Shown here one piece after another: positions 6,582 to 12,689 of a stretch of DNA of 12,689 bases. Within the stretch, counting starts at the first letter, position 1, and each line of letters opens with the position of its first letter. Below the pieces are notes generated by a model. It did no database searches. It had not been told where the DNA came from and saw nothing but the letters and a program-made list of their open reading frames with translations. A program made the position numbers and the translations under genes. The stretch is taken from NCBI GenBank assembly GCA_947379865.1, contig CANCOY010000102.1, positions 1 to 12,689 of the forward strand, read 5' to 3'. Source of the stretch: Acetobacteraceae bacterium (lineage in GTDB: Bacteria > Pseudomonadota > Alphaproteobacteria > Zavarziniales > Zavarziniaceae).

Positions 6582-7136
6582 TCATTCCCTGCGGCATCCC
6601 GCGGTACAACGCAGCACCCATTCTGGCGGGGTTGGAGGCAGAACGGTATTGCCCTTGGCAAGTTCAGCCTCGAAGGCGATTTCCCTCGTCTGACAGTAAT
6701 CAGTCGAAATCATGGTGCAACTGTCAAAATAAAAGCGCAGGGTTTTTTGTGTCCGATAAACCTGAAAACAGTCAGTGGCGCCAAGAAGCCGCTTTTCAAA
6801 TTTCAGGCAGGCAAGATTGCCCTTGATCCACCACGAGCCGGATTCATCCAGTACCTGGGTTTTCTTTTTGTCATTGTCGCGGCGGTCGACCCAGTCAACC
6901 GAAATGCTCATCTTGAAGGTCTTGTTGGGGTCGACAAAGGCGCGGATGGGCATTTGCAAAAGCCCGACATTTCCCATGAAGGTCTGGCCGGCCAGACTTT
7001 TGATGATTTCGTTGCCGCCCATGCGCCGACCCCGGTCCGGGTCACTGGCCTGGGCTGGCTGGCCGCCGACCAGTATCAGGACGGCCAGCAAAGGGAGGCA
7101 GGAAACAAGCCTCATCAGTCGTGTCTGCTTAGGCAT
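6582..7136 (-). CDS. Exported cysteine-rich protein of unknown function
   Basis: I do not recognise a named family. The 184-residue product starts with basic residues and a hydrophobic core (LPLLAVLILVGG, 14-25) ending in AQA-S, a good signal peptidase I site after residue 30, so it should be periplasmic or secreted. The mature part contains six cysteines, an even number that could form three disulfides, consistent with the periplasm. The stretch GSWWIKGNLACLKFEK followed by a second cysteine and a YFDSC segment resembles the G-x-W...G-x-x-C pattern of several small alphaproteobacterial periplasmic proteins, but that is a layout similarity only. ATG 7136 was chosen because it begins the signal peptide and is preceded by GGGAG (complement of 7145-7149) at eight bases; a longer in-frame start near 7208 would bury the signal. 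HU follows on the same strand. Confidence 0.75.
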   Translation of the reverse strand: MPKQTRLMRLVSCLPLLAVLILVGGQPAQASDPDRGRRMGGNEIIKSLAGQTFMGNVGLLQMPIRAFVDPNKTFKMSISVDWVDRRDNDKKKTQVLDESGSWWIKGNLACLKFEKRLLGATDCFQVYRTQKTLRFYFDSCTMISTDYCQTREIAFEAELAKGNTVLPPTPPEWVLRCTAGCRRE

Positions 7137-7299
7137 TGTGACTTCTCCCGAGCCCCGGCTTTTGCCAGGATCTTTTGTAATCAAGTATACTGTGTCGTAT
7201 GGTAACATATCCCGTCAAGTGTAAAACCTTGCGTGAAGGACCGATGCGCGCCACAAGGGAATTCATTCGTAGTTTGAAGATTTTTGGTGGGGGTATTCC
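7137..7299. promoter_or_regulatory. Divergent control region of the exported-protein and MarR-type genes
   Basis: This 163-base gap is locally AT-rich (7171-7215). It contains an 8-bp perfect palindrome AGTATACT (7184-7191) and a second small one, TATG-GTAA-CATA (7198-7209). On the minus strand the first palindrome reads TATACT, a good -10 box, but no matching -35 is visible. MarR proteins usually bind short palindromes over their own promoter, so these are candidate operators. Confidence 0.5.
7175..7203 (+). promoter_or_regulatory. Candidate promoter of the MarR-type operon
   Basis: TTGTAA (7175-7180) and TATGGT (7198-7203) are separated by 17 bases, each matching the sigma-70 consensus at four of six positions. 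The palindrome AGTATACT lies in the spacer, where a bound repressor would block polymerase. The leader would be about 90 bases. Confidence 0.35.
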
Positions 7300-7785
7300 A
7301 TGGCCGGGGAGGGCGCTGGATTGAAGATCAGGGAATGGCAGCTTGACCCCGAGGTCGGCTCGATCATCCATGATGTGGCGCGGCTGATGCGGGTCTCCTT
7401 CGAGCGCCGCATCCGCGCCTTGGGATTGACCAGGACCCAGTGGTGGGTTGTCAGCTCACTGTTGCGCATGGACGGTGCTACCCAGACAGAGCTTGCCAAC
7501 TACATCCAGATGGAACGCTCGCCCGTTGCCAAGGTGCTCGAGATCCTTGAGCGAGACGGTTGGCTGGAACGCCGGCCCGACGCCACCGACCGCCGCGTGA
7601 AGCGTGTCTATTGTACCGACAGGATAAGGCCTCATCTGCCGTTTCTGGGGGATGCCGCCCGCACAGTCTTCAGCGAGGCAACCGCCGATCTGGACGAGGC
7701 CACACGCACCCGTCTGCTTGACGATCTTGGCCTGATGCGACGCAATCTGGCCGCCCTGCTGGACGATACCTTCGACATGGAATAG
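7300..7785 (+). CDS. MarR family transcriptional regulator
   Basis: This 161-residue winged-helix regulator has the MarR layout: an N-terminal dimerisation helix (about 18-40), the helix-turn-helix with QTELANYIQMERSPVAKVLEIL (split across 62-83), and the wing with RRPDATDRRVKRVY (91-104), where the D-x-R pattern contacts the minor groove. C-terminal helices complete the dimer. Such proteins usually repress their own operon and release DNA when a phenolic or acyl-CoA ligand binds. Two starts are possible: ATG 7300 with GTGGGGG six bases upstream, and TTG 7321 with a stronger GGGGAGGG seven bases upstream; the shorter form would lack only seven residues. It precedes a dehydrogenase and an acyl-CoA ligase in the same direction, so control of that unit by a pathway CoA ester is a sensible inference. 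It is not DNA-binding evidence. Confidence 0.9.
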   Translation: MAGEGAGLKIREWQLDPEVGSIIHDVARLMRVSFERRIRALGLTRTQWWVVSSLLRMDGATQTELANYIQMERSPVAKVLEILERDGWLERRPDATDRRVKRVYCTDRIRPHLPFLGDAARTVFSEATADLDEATRTRLLDDLGLMRRNLAALLDDTFDME

Positions 7786-7786
7786 G

Positions 7787-7823
7787 CACTGGCCTGACCG
7801 CTGGACCCGCCTGCCAGCCAGTG
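7787..7823 (+). repeat. Inverted repeat between the MarR-type gene and the dehydrogenase
   Basis: CACTGGC (7787-7793) pairs with GCCAGTG (7817-7823) around a 23-base loop. It begins two bases after the MarR-type stop codon. It could reduce read-through from the regulator into the enzyme genes or stabilise a processed end; no U-tract follows. Confidence 0.35.
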
Positions 7824-7855
7824 TTCTCATGCTCCCAATCATAAGGGAGGGATCC

Positions 7856-8671
7856 ATGGAACAGTTTCGGGACAAGGTTGCGGTTATCACTGGCGGGGCA
7901 AGCGGTATCGGGCTTGCCACGGCTTCGGCGCTGGCGCGTGAAGGCGCCCGTCTTGTTCTGGCTGATATCGAGCAGGGCGCCCTCGACCGGGCGGTGGCGG
8001 GTCTGTCTGCCGGAGGGGCACAGGTTATTGGCGTGCGGACCGACGTGGGCGACCGTGCCTCGGTTCAGGCCCTGGCTGATGCCGCCTGGCAGCACTTTGG
8101 CGCTGTTCACATCCTCTTCAACAATGCCGGTGTCGCGGTTTTCGGGCCGACCCACGAGATGACCCACGCAGACTGGGAATGGTCGATCCGCGTCAACATG
8201 TGGGGCCCGATCCACGGTGTGGAGTGTTTTGTGCCGCGCATGATCGCGCAGAATCAGGGCGGCCATGTGCTGTTCACCGCCAGTTTCGCCGGCCTGGTGC
8301 CCAATCGGGAACTTGGCCCCTATTGCGTGACCAAATTTGGTGTCGTGGCCCTGGCGGAATGCCTGCAGAAGGATATCAAGGCCCATGGCATTGGCGTGTC
8401 GGTGCTGTGCCCCATGCGCGTGACCACCAATATCGACGAGAGCTTCCGCAATCGCCCGGACGAGCTTGGCGGGCCAAAGGCCAACCGCACCTATTCCGAC
8501 GACGAGAAGGCCCAGCTGGCTGGCCGCGAGCTGGCGGTGGAGCCCGTGGCGGATCTGGTGCTGGAGGCGATGCGCCAGAACCAGCTCTACATCCACACCC
8601 ACAAGGAAGCGGCAACCTATGTGCGGCGCCGCTTCGACCGCATGAACGAGGCCTTTGACCGCGCGCTTTGA
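7856..8671 (+). CDS. Classical short-chain dehydrogenase/reductase
   Basis: This 271-residue NAD(P)-dependent oxidoreductase has the classical SDR order: TGGASGIG (12-19) for the dinucleotide, an aspartate ending the second strand (LADIE) that favours NAD, NNAG, the active serine S143 (TASFAG), and Y156/K160 in the YCVTK motif. The tail after about 190 is longer than in minimal members and includes CPMRVTTNI and a basic end with YVRRRFDRM. This long-tailed form is common in degradation clusters, where it oxidises or reduces a ring or side-chain hydroxyl, but the substrate cannot be read from the sequence. It is not the HSD10 type seen at 3268. AAGGGAGG lies five bases before ATG 7856. It is 70 bases after the MarR-type gene and 86 bases before the ligase, so it is probably in one operon with both. 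Confidence 0.9.
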   Translation: MEQFRDKVAVITGGASGIGLATASALAREGARLVLADIEQGALDRAVAGLSAGGAQVIGVRTDVGDRASVQALADAAWQHFGAVHILFNNAGVAVFGPTHEMTHADWEWSIRVNMWGPIHGVECFVPRMIAQNQGGHVLFTASFAGLVPNRELGPYCVTKFGVVALAECLQKDIKAHGIGVSVLCPMRVTTNIDESFRNRPDELGGPKANRTYSDDEKAQLAGRELAVEPVADLVLEAMRQNQLYIHTHKEAATYVRRRFDRMNEAFDRAL

Positions 8672-8757
8672 GAATGGGGCGGCCTCTTGGTGGAGGCTGT
8701 CGAAGGCGCAATACTGAACCTACAGACCAGTCATAAGGTCGATCGGGAGGAGAGGCG

Positions 8758-10305
8758 ATGGGAGCCTGGATCAGGAGCGGCGAACGGCAGGTGCCGGTAG
8801 CCGACGTGGCAGAACGCGCCGCACGGGCGGGCACGGGCTTTGCCCAGATGGGGATCGGACCAAATGATGTGGTCGCCGTGTTCCTGCGCAACGATACCGC
8901 CTTTATCGAGGCCAGTGTCGCTGCCGGACTGGTCGGTGCCTATCTGACGCCGGTCAACTGGCATAATTCCGTGGATGAGGCGGGCTATACCTTTGTGAAT
9001 TCGGGGGCCAAGGCCATCGTCATCCACGCCGATCTGCTGGCCAAGATCGCCGAGGCGATTCCGGCCGGGGTGCCGGTGTTTGTGGTGCCCACACCGCCGG
9101 AAATCGTCGCGGCCTATAATGTATCAGCCGAAGATGCCCGCCTGCCCCCAGGCGCCACCGACTGGAACACCTGGCTTGCCCAGTTCCCGCCGCGCACCAC
9201 CGGGCCGGACGAGCCGCCGGGTTCGATGATCTATACCTCTGGCACCACCGGCCGCCCCAAGGGTGTGCGCCGTCTGGCGCCGTCGCCTGAGCAGGCGGCG
9301 GTGGGGCTGGAGATGATGAAGACCATCTTCGGTTACGGCCCCTGGGCCGAGCGGCCGGAGGAGGTTGTCGCCATGGCGGGTGGCCCCATGTACCACTCCA
9401 CCCCCAATGGCTGGGCCGGCGCCTTTTTCCGCCTGGGGGGCAACCAGGTTCTGTTGCCGCGCTTTGACGCGGAAGAAATGCTCGCCCTGATCGAGCGCTA
9501 TCGGGTTACCCACCTGCTGGCGGTGCCAACCCACTTCGTGCGCCTGCTGAAACTGCCCGACGAGGTGCGCCGCAAGTACGACATCTCCAGCCTGCGCTTC
9601 GTGATGCATGGCGCGGCGCCATGCCCCATCCACGTCAAGCAGGACATCATCAAATGGTTCGGCCCCATCGTGTCGGAGCATTATGGCGGCACCGAAACCG
9701 CTGCCGTTACCTATTGCGACAGCCATGAATGGCTGGCCCACCCCGGCACCGTCGGCCGCGCCTTGCCCAATGCCCAGGTGCGGGTGCTGGGCGAGGGGGG
9801 CGAGGAACTGGCCAAGGGGGCCACGGGCGAGATTGTCTGCCGCCTGAACGACTACCCGGATTTCACCTATCACGGCGACGACGAGAAGCGCCGCAAGGCT
9901 GATCGCGGCGGGCTGATTGCGCTAGGCGATGTTGGCTATCTGGACGACGACGGGTTTCTCTATCTGTCTGGCCGGTCGAGCGACATGGTCATCTCTGGCG
10001 GCGTCAACATCTATCCGGTGGAGATCGAGGCCGAACTGCACAAGATGCCGGGGGTGCGCGACTGCGCCGTGTTCGGCATTCCGGATGACGAGTTCGGCGA
10101 GCAGCTGTGCGCCTTTGTCCAGCCCCAGGCGGGGTCGGCACCCACGGCTGAGGACGTGCGCACCTTCCTGAAGAGCCGCCTTGCCGGTTACAAGGTGCCA
10201 CGCCGGATCGAGTTCCGCGATGAACTGCCGCGCGAGGATTCTGGCAAGATCTTCAAGCGCAAGCTGCGCGAGCCCTTCTGGGAGGCAGCCGGGCGCAAGA
10301 TCTGA
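8758..10305 (+). CDS. AMP-forming acyl-CoA synthetase
   Basis: This 515-residue adenylate-forming ligase should activate a carboxylic acid with ATP and CoA, giving the acyl-CoA, AMP and pyrophosphate. All core motifs are present: the phosphate loop YTSGTTGRPKGV (159-170), YGGTET (309-314), LGDVGYLDDDGFLYLSGR (389-406, with D391 for the ribose), the hinge SGGVNIYPVEIE, and the C-terminal SGKIFKRKL whose K497 is the usual adenylation lysine. The protein starts soon before the N-terminal fold and is slightly compact, as in many bile acid, steroid or aromatic-acid ligases. GGGAGGAG lies five bases upstream of ATG 8758. It is the last gene of the MarR-SDR-ligase unit and ends 19 bases before a strong terminator. 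The chemistry is certain; the acid substrate is unknown, so names such as FadD or BaiB are not justified. Confidence 0.92.
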   Translation: MGAWIRSGERQVPVADVAERAARAGTGFAQMGIGPNDVVAVFLRNDTAFIEASVAAGLVGAYLTPVNWHNSVDEAGYTFVNSGAKAIVIHADLLAKIAEAIPAGVPVFVVPTPPEIVAAYNVSAEDARLPPGATDWNTWLAQFPPRTTGPDEPPGSMIYTSGTTGRPKGVRRLAPSPEQAAVGLEMMKTIFGYGPWAERPEEVVAMAGGPMYHSTPNGWAGAFFRLGGNQVLLPRFDAEEMLALIERYRVTHLLAVPTHFVRLLKLPDEVRRKYDISSLRFVMHGAAPCPIHVKQDIIKWFGPIVSEHYGGTETAAVTYCDSHEWLAHPGTVGRALPNAQVRVLGEGGEELAKGATGEIVCRLNDYPDFTYHGDDEKRRKADRGGLIALGDVGYLDDDGFLYLSGRSSDMVISGGVNIYPVEIEAELHKMPGVRDCAVFGIPDDEFGEQLCAFVQPQAGSAPTAEDVRTFLKSRLAGYKVPRRIEFRDELPREDSGKIFKRKLREPFWEAAGRKI

Positions 10306-10324
10306 GCCGGATTGGAAACAACCG

Positions 10325-10364
10325 GGCCGGGGCGGGGAGATGCTCCCACCCCGGCCTTTTCTTT
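10325..10364 (+). terminator. Intrinsic terminator of the ligase operon
   Basis: GGCCGGGG (10325-10332) pairs with CCCCGGCC (10349-10356), with an inner GGGAG/CTCCC pairing, and is followed at once by TTTTCTTT (10357-10364). This is a textbook rho-independent terminator for the plus strand. The convergent hydratase stops at 10366, directly beyond the T-run, so the stem may also end that transcript. Confidence 0.93.
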
Positions 10365-10365
10365 A

Positions 10366-11118
10366 TCAGCCGCGCTTGGGCCGCGAGGTGAAGGCGGCAA
10401 TGCGCGCCTGCATGTCGGGCCCCACGCCGGCGGTGCGATAGACTTCGTGGGCGAGGCCCGCATCCAGCGGCAGGCCATCTGTCTCGCGCACCAGGCGCTT
10501 GTTGGCGCGGTGGCTGTACCAGGAATTCTCCAGGATCGTGGCCGCAAGGCTGGCGAGGCCCGCCTCAAACTCCCCATCGGCAAACACCATGTTGGCGAGG
10601 CCCATGGCGGCGGCCTCGCTGCCGGAATAGGTGCGGCAGGTGAACATCATTTCCTGCGCCTTGGCCTGGCCCACCCGGCGTGGCAGGCGCTGGCTCATGC
10701 CCCAAATGGGCGTCAGCGACCAGCGCGCATGGGTATCGGCAAACTTCGCCGAGTCAGAGGCCACGATCAGGTCGCCCGCCAGCGCCAGTTCCAGCGCCCC
10801 CGTATAGCAATGGCCATGCACGGCCGAGATCACCGGCTGCGGCAGGTTGGCCAGCATCTCGATGGTCTCGCTCTGGAAGTGGGGGCGTGGCGGCTTTTCG
10901 CCGACGGCAATGTCCGACAGGTCGTGGCCAGCGGAAAAGCACTTGCCCGCCCCGCGCACGATCACCAGCCCCACGCTGTCCGTCTGCCCGGCGATGGCCA
11001 TGACATGGGCGCGCAGTTCGGCGAACAGCTCCACATTGAGGGAGTTCAGCTTCTCCGGGCGATTGAGGGTGAGGGTGGCGAGGCCATTGTGGTCCTCGCG
11101 CAGCACCAGTGCGCTCAT
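10366..11118 (-). CDS. Enoyl-CoA hydratase/isomerase (crotonase) family protein
   Basis: This 250-residue crotonase-fold enzyme acts on acyl-CoA, most often adding water to a 2,3-enoyl-CoA. The oxyanion-hole segment CFSAGHDL (60-67) and the second loop YTGALELALAGDL (105-117) are intact, including E110 at the position of one of the two catalytic glutamates of rat hydratase (E144). The other glutamate (E164 in rat) aligns with H130 in FADTHARW, so the catalytic pair is not the classical one. Many bacterial paralogues carry this FADTHA form, and their activities are poorly defined, so isomerase, hydrolase or lyase roles are possible. The start is supported by AAAGGAA a few bases upstream on the minus strand. 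The gene is divergent from the HpaB-type flavoprotein and convergent with the ligase. Confidence 0.88.
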   Translation of the reverse strand: MSALVLREDHNGLATLTLNRPEKLNSLNVELFAELRAHVMAIAGQTDSVGLVIVRGAGKCFSAGHDLSDIAVGEKPPRPHFQSETIEMLANLPQPVISAVHGHCYTGALELALAGDLIVASDSAKFADTHARWSLTPIWGMSQRLPRRVGQAKAQEMMFTCRTYSGSEAAAMGLANMVFADGEFEAGLASLAATILENSWYSHRANKRLVRETDGLPLDAGLAHEVYRTAGVGPDMQARIAAFTSRPKRG

Positions 11119-11301
11119 GGCATTTCCTTTCCGCTGCGGCGCATCCACCATTCCGGGCGCCGTTCTGTCTGGCCATTCTGCGGTAAGGCGGCCCGCCTGC
11201 GCCATCCACCGCTGGACGGAAATGGAGGCCTCGCCTAAACTGCTGCTGACATCAGCGTCAGCAGTGCAAATCATCAAAAACAAGATTCTGGGGGAAGATC
11301 C
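11119..11301. promoter_or_regulatory. Divergent control region of the hydratase and HpaB-type genes
   Basis: These 183 bases must hold the promoters of both genes. The striking element is the inverted repeat at 11243-11264 described separately; no convincing -35/-10 pair is visible on either strand. An A-rich run (11268-11284) sits between the repeat and the flavoprotein start and could be a promoter spacer or leader. Confidence 0.5.
11243..11264. promoter_or_regulatory. 22-bp inverted repeat, likely operator
   Basis: CTGCTGAC (11243-11250) and GTCAGCAG (11257-11264) are perfect inverted copies around a 6-base spacer. A nested palindrome GCTGA-CA-TCAGC (11245-11256) overlaps it, and TCAGC occurs twice six bases apart, so two overlapping symmetric sites are possible. 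It lies 38-59 bases upstream of the flavoprotein start codon. The symmetry suits a dimeric repressor; GntR-, TetR- and MarR-type proteins are all possible. Confidence 0.6.
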
Positions 11302-12689
11302 ATGGGCCTCAAGACAGCGGCGGAATACAAGGCCAGCCTCAACGATGGGCGCGTCATCTATTGGGATGGCGAACACATCACGGATGTGGCCAACCATCCC
11401 AAGTTCCAGGTGCCCATCGGCGTGGCCGCCCGCGACTATGAGTACGACAACCCTGCCCGCCACGACCTGCTGACCTATCGCACCGAAGAGGGCAAGATTG
11501 CCAACCGCATCTTCCAGGTGCCGCGCAGCGAGGCCGATCTGGAAAGCCGCATTGCGCTGGCCCAGAACGGCCTGTCGATCATCGGCGGCACTTCGGCCGT
11601 CTACATGGCGCTCATGGGCATCAAGGACCAGCTGGCCCAGGTGAACCCGCAGTTCGCCCGGAACATCGAGACCATCTACAAATACGCCCGCGACAACGAC
11701 CTGCGCGCCGCTGAGGTCATCACCGACGCCAAGGGCGACCGCTCGCGCAAGGCGAACGAGCAGGACGACCCCGATCTCTACCTGCGCATCATCTCGCGCA
11801 ATGATGAGGGCATCGTGGTGCGCGGCGCCAAGCTGCACATCACCGGCGCCGCTCTGGTGCACGAACTGGTGGTGATGCCGACCAAGGGCATGCGCCAGGA
11901 CGAGGCGGACTATGCCGTGGCCTTCTCCATCCCCACCAACACCCCCGGCGTGAAGATCATCAACCGCAGCTTTGCCCCGGCCGAGCTGAACAGCTTCGAC
12001 TATCCGGCCTCGTCCAAGCATTCCATGCCCGAGGGCTTTGTGGTGTTTGACGATGTCTTCGTGCCGTGGGACCGCGTGTTCCTGGCGGGCGAAAGCCAGC
12101 TGGCCGGCGTCTTTGCCCAGTCGCTGGGCCTGTGGGAGCGCACCCTTGGCCTGATCGAATCCGCCGAGAAGGCGGAGGTGCTGGTGGGCCTGGCCCAGCT
12201 CGTCACCGAGATGCAGGGCAAGGACAAGAACCCCGTTGCCCAGAACGCCATTGCCGAGATGGTCTGCTATGCCGAGATGATCCGCATGGCCCTGAATTTT
12301 GCCGTAACCAATTACGAGACAACCGAATCCGGCATGATTCACCCCAATGTGCTGGCCGTGAACGTGGCGAAGTACTATTACGCCAACAATTTCCACGAGA
12401 TCATCAAGCAGCTGCACGACCTGGGCGGCGGCCTTGTGCTGACCCTGCCCACCGAAGGCGACCTGCGCAACGAGGAATCGGGCAAGTACCTGCGCAAGTA
12501 CCTGCACACCCGCAATGGCGTGGATGTTGAGGACCGCATGCGCGTCTACAACCTGATCCGCGACCTGACGGCGGACGCCTATGGCGGCTGGAACCTCGTC
12601 ACCACCCTGCAGGCCGGCGGCGGCCTCGTGGCCCAGCGCATCATGATGAACCGCACCTTCGACATGGCCACCGCCCGCAAAAAGGCCCT
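11302..12689 (+). CDS. HpaB-family flavoprotein (4-hydroxyphenylacetate 3-hydroxylase-like), cut at the window end
   Basis: The 462 residues seen belong to the family of 4-hydroxyphenylacetate 3-hydroxylase (HpaB) and 4-hydroxybutyryl-CoA dehydratase, which share the acyl-CoA dehydrogenase fold. Family marks are VITDAKGDRSRK (139-150), ISRNDEGIVVRGAKLHITGA (164-183), FVVFDDVFVPWDRV (246-259) and the helical C-terminal domain with QLHDLGGGLVLTLP (370-383) and GGW. The reading frame is still open at the edge; a family length near 480-500 suggests 20-40 residues are missing. There is only one cysteine, C322, so the [4Fe-4S] site of the dehydratase (three Cys and one His) cannot form; a flavin-dependent hydroxylase or desaturase is likelier. 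GGGGAAG lies about four bases before ATG 11302. Codons are strongly C-ended, hinting at high expression. A hydroxylase would need a flavin reductase, which is not in view. Confidence 0.85.
   Translation, partial: MGLKTAAEYKASLNDGRVIYWDGEHITDVANHPKFQVPIGVAARDYEYDNPARHDLLTYRTEEGKIANRIFQVPRSEADLESRIALAQNGLSIIGGTSAVYMALMGIKDQLAQVNPQFARNIETIYKYARDNDLRAAEVITDAKGDRSRKANEQDDPDLYLRIISRNDEGIVVRGAKLHITGAALVHELVVMPTKGMRQDEADYAVAFSIPTNTPGVKIINRSFAPAELNSFDYPASSKHSMPEGFVVFDDVFVPWDRVFLAGESQLAGVFAQSLGLWERTLGLIESAEKAEVLVGLAQLVTEMQGKDKNPVAQNAIAEMVCYAEMIRMALNFAVTNYETTESGMIHPNVLAVNVAKYYYANNFHEIIKQLHDLGGGLVLTLPTEGDLRNEESGKYLRKYLHTRNGVDVEDRMRVYNLIRDLTADAYGGWNLVTTLQAGGGLVAQRIMMNRTFDMATARKKA

Noticed and set aside
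7098..7136. Lipoprotein signal (LVSC near residue 13 of the exported protein)
   Set aside because: No hydrophobic stretch precedes that cysteine; the hydrophobic core follows it and ends in a normal AQA-S cleavage site.
11119..12507. A long open frame on the minus strand running from about 12507 through the gap into the hydratase
   Set aside because: It is the mirror of the strongly C-ended codons of the HpaB-type gene. Its translation is low-complexity and matches no family, while the plus-strand frame has clear motifs. The hydratase starts properly at 11118 with its own ribosome-binding site.
11302..12689. 4-hydroxybutyryl-CoA dehydratase
   Set aside because: The protein lacks the cysteines that hold the [4Fe-4S] cluster of that enzyme; only C322 is present in the visible part.
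1..12689. CRISPR array, tRNA, rRNA, transposase, phage or toxin-antitoxin genes
   Set aside because: Looked for on both strands; no repeat-spacer pattern, no cloverleaf-like segment and no mobile-element protein motif was seen. The only tandem array is the 12-bp repeat at 3069-3101.

Overview
The window reads as a chromosomal piece of an alphaproteobacterium; the order cannot be resolved from the sequence. The main reasons are a Ros/MucR-type zinc-finger regulator, a typical HU protein, GC-rich codon use, and a dense set of acyl-CoA-metabolising genes of kinds common in that class. The first 300 bases are clearly more AT-rich than the rest and look like the control region of the MucR-type gene.

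Layout. Bases 301-783 (+) encode the MucR-type regulator, closed by a hairpin it shares with the next, convergent unit. Bases 3057-840 (-) carry two acyl-CoA dehydrogenase genes, a short beta-type subunit followed by a full-length alpha-type subunit. They are divergent from a + strand operon at 3268-6141: an HSD10-like 3-hydroxyacyl-CoA dehydrogenase, a DUF169 protein, and a PimC-like acyl-CoA dehydrogenase. That operon ends in a strong 11-bp hairpin. A housekeeping-looking pair follows on the - strand: a cysteine-rich exported protein (7136-6582) and HU (6500-6225). From 7300 (+) runs a MarR-type regulator, a short-chain dehydrogenase and an acyl-CoA synthetase, ending in a textbook intrinsic terminator at 10325-10364. 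An enoyl-CoA hydratase (11118-10366, -) is divergent from a large flavoprotein of the HpaB family (11302 onward, +), which is cut by the window edge. A compact inverted repeat sits between those two.

How the genes may fit together (inference). The ligase would make a CoA thioester, the acyl-CoA dehydrogenases would desaturate it, the hydratase would add water, and the two dehydrogenases would oxidise hydroxyl groups. The HpaB-type flavoprotein and DUF169 protein are the unassigned steps. No thiolase, transporter or ring-hydroxylating oxygenase lies in the window, so the pathway is incomplete here and the substrate is unknown. Split alpha/beta acyl-CoA dehydrogenases and a PimC-like enzyme point to a bulky, cyclic or dicarboxylic acid rather than simple fatty acids. 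The MarR-type protein is the likeliest local regulator.
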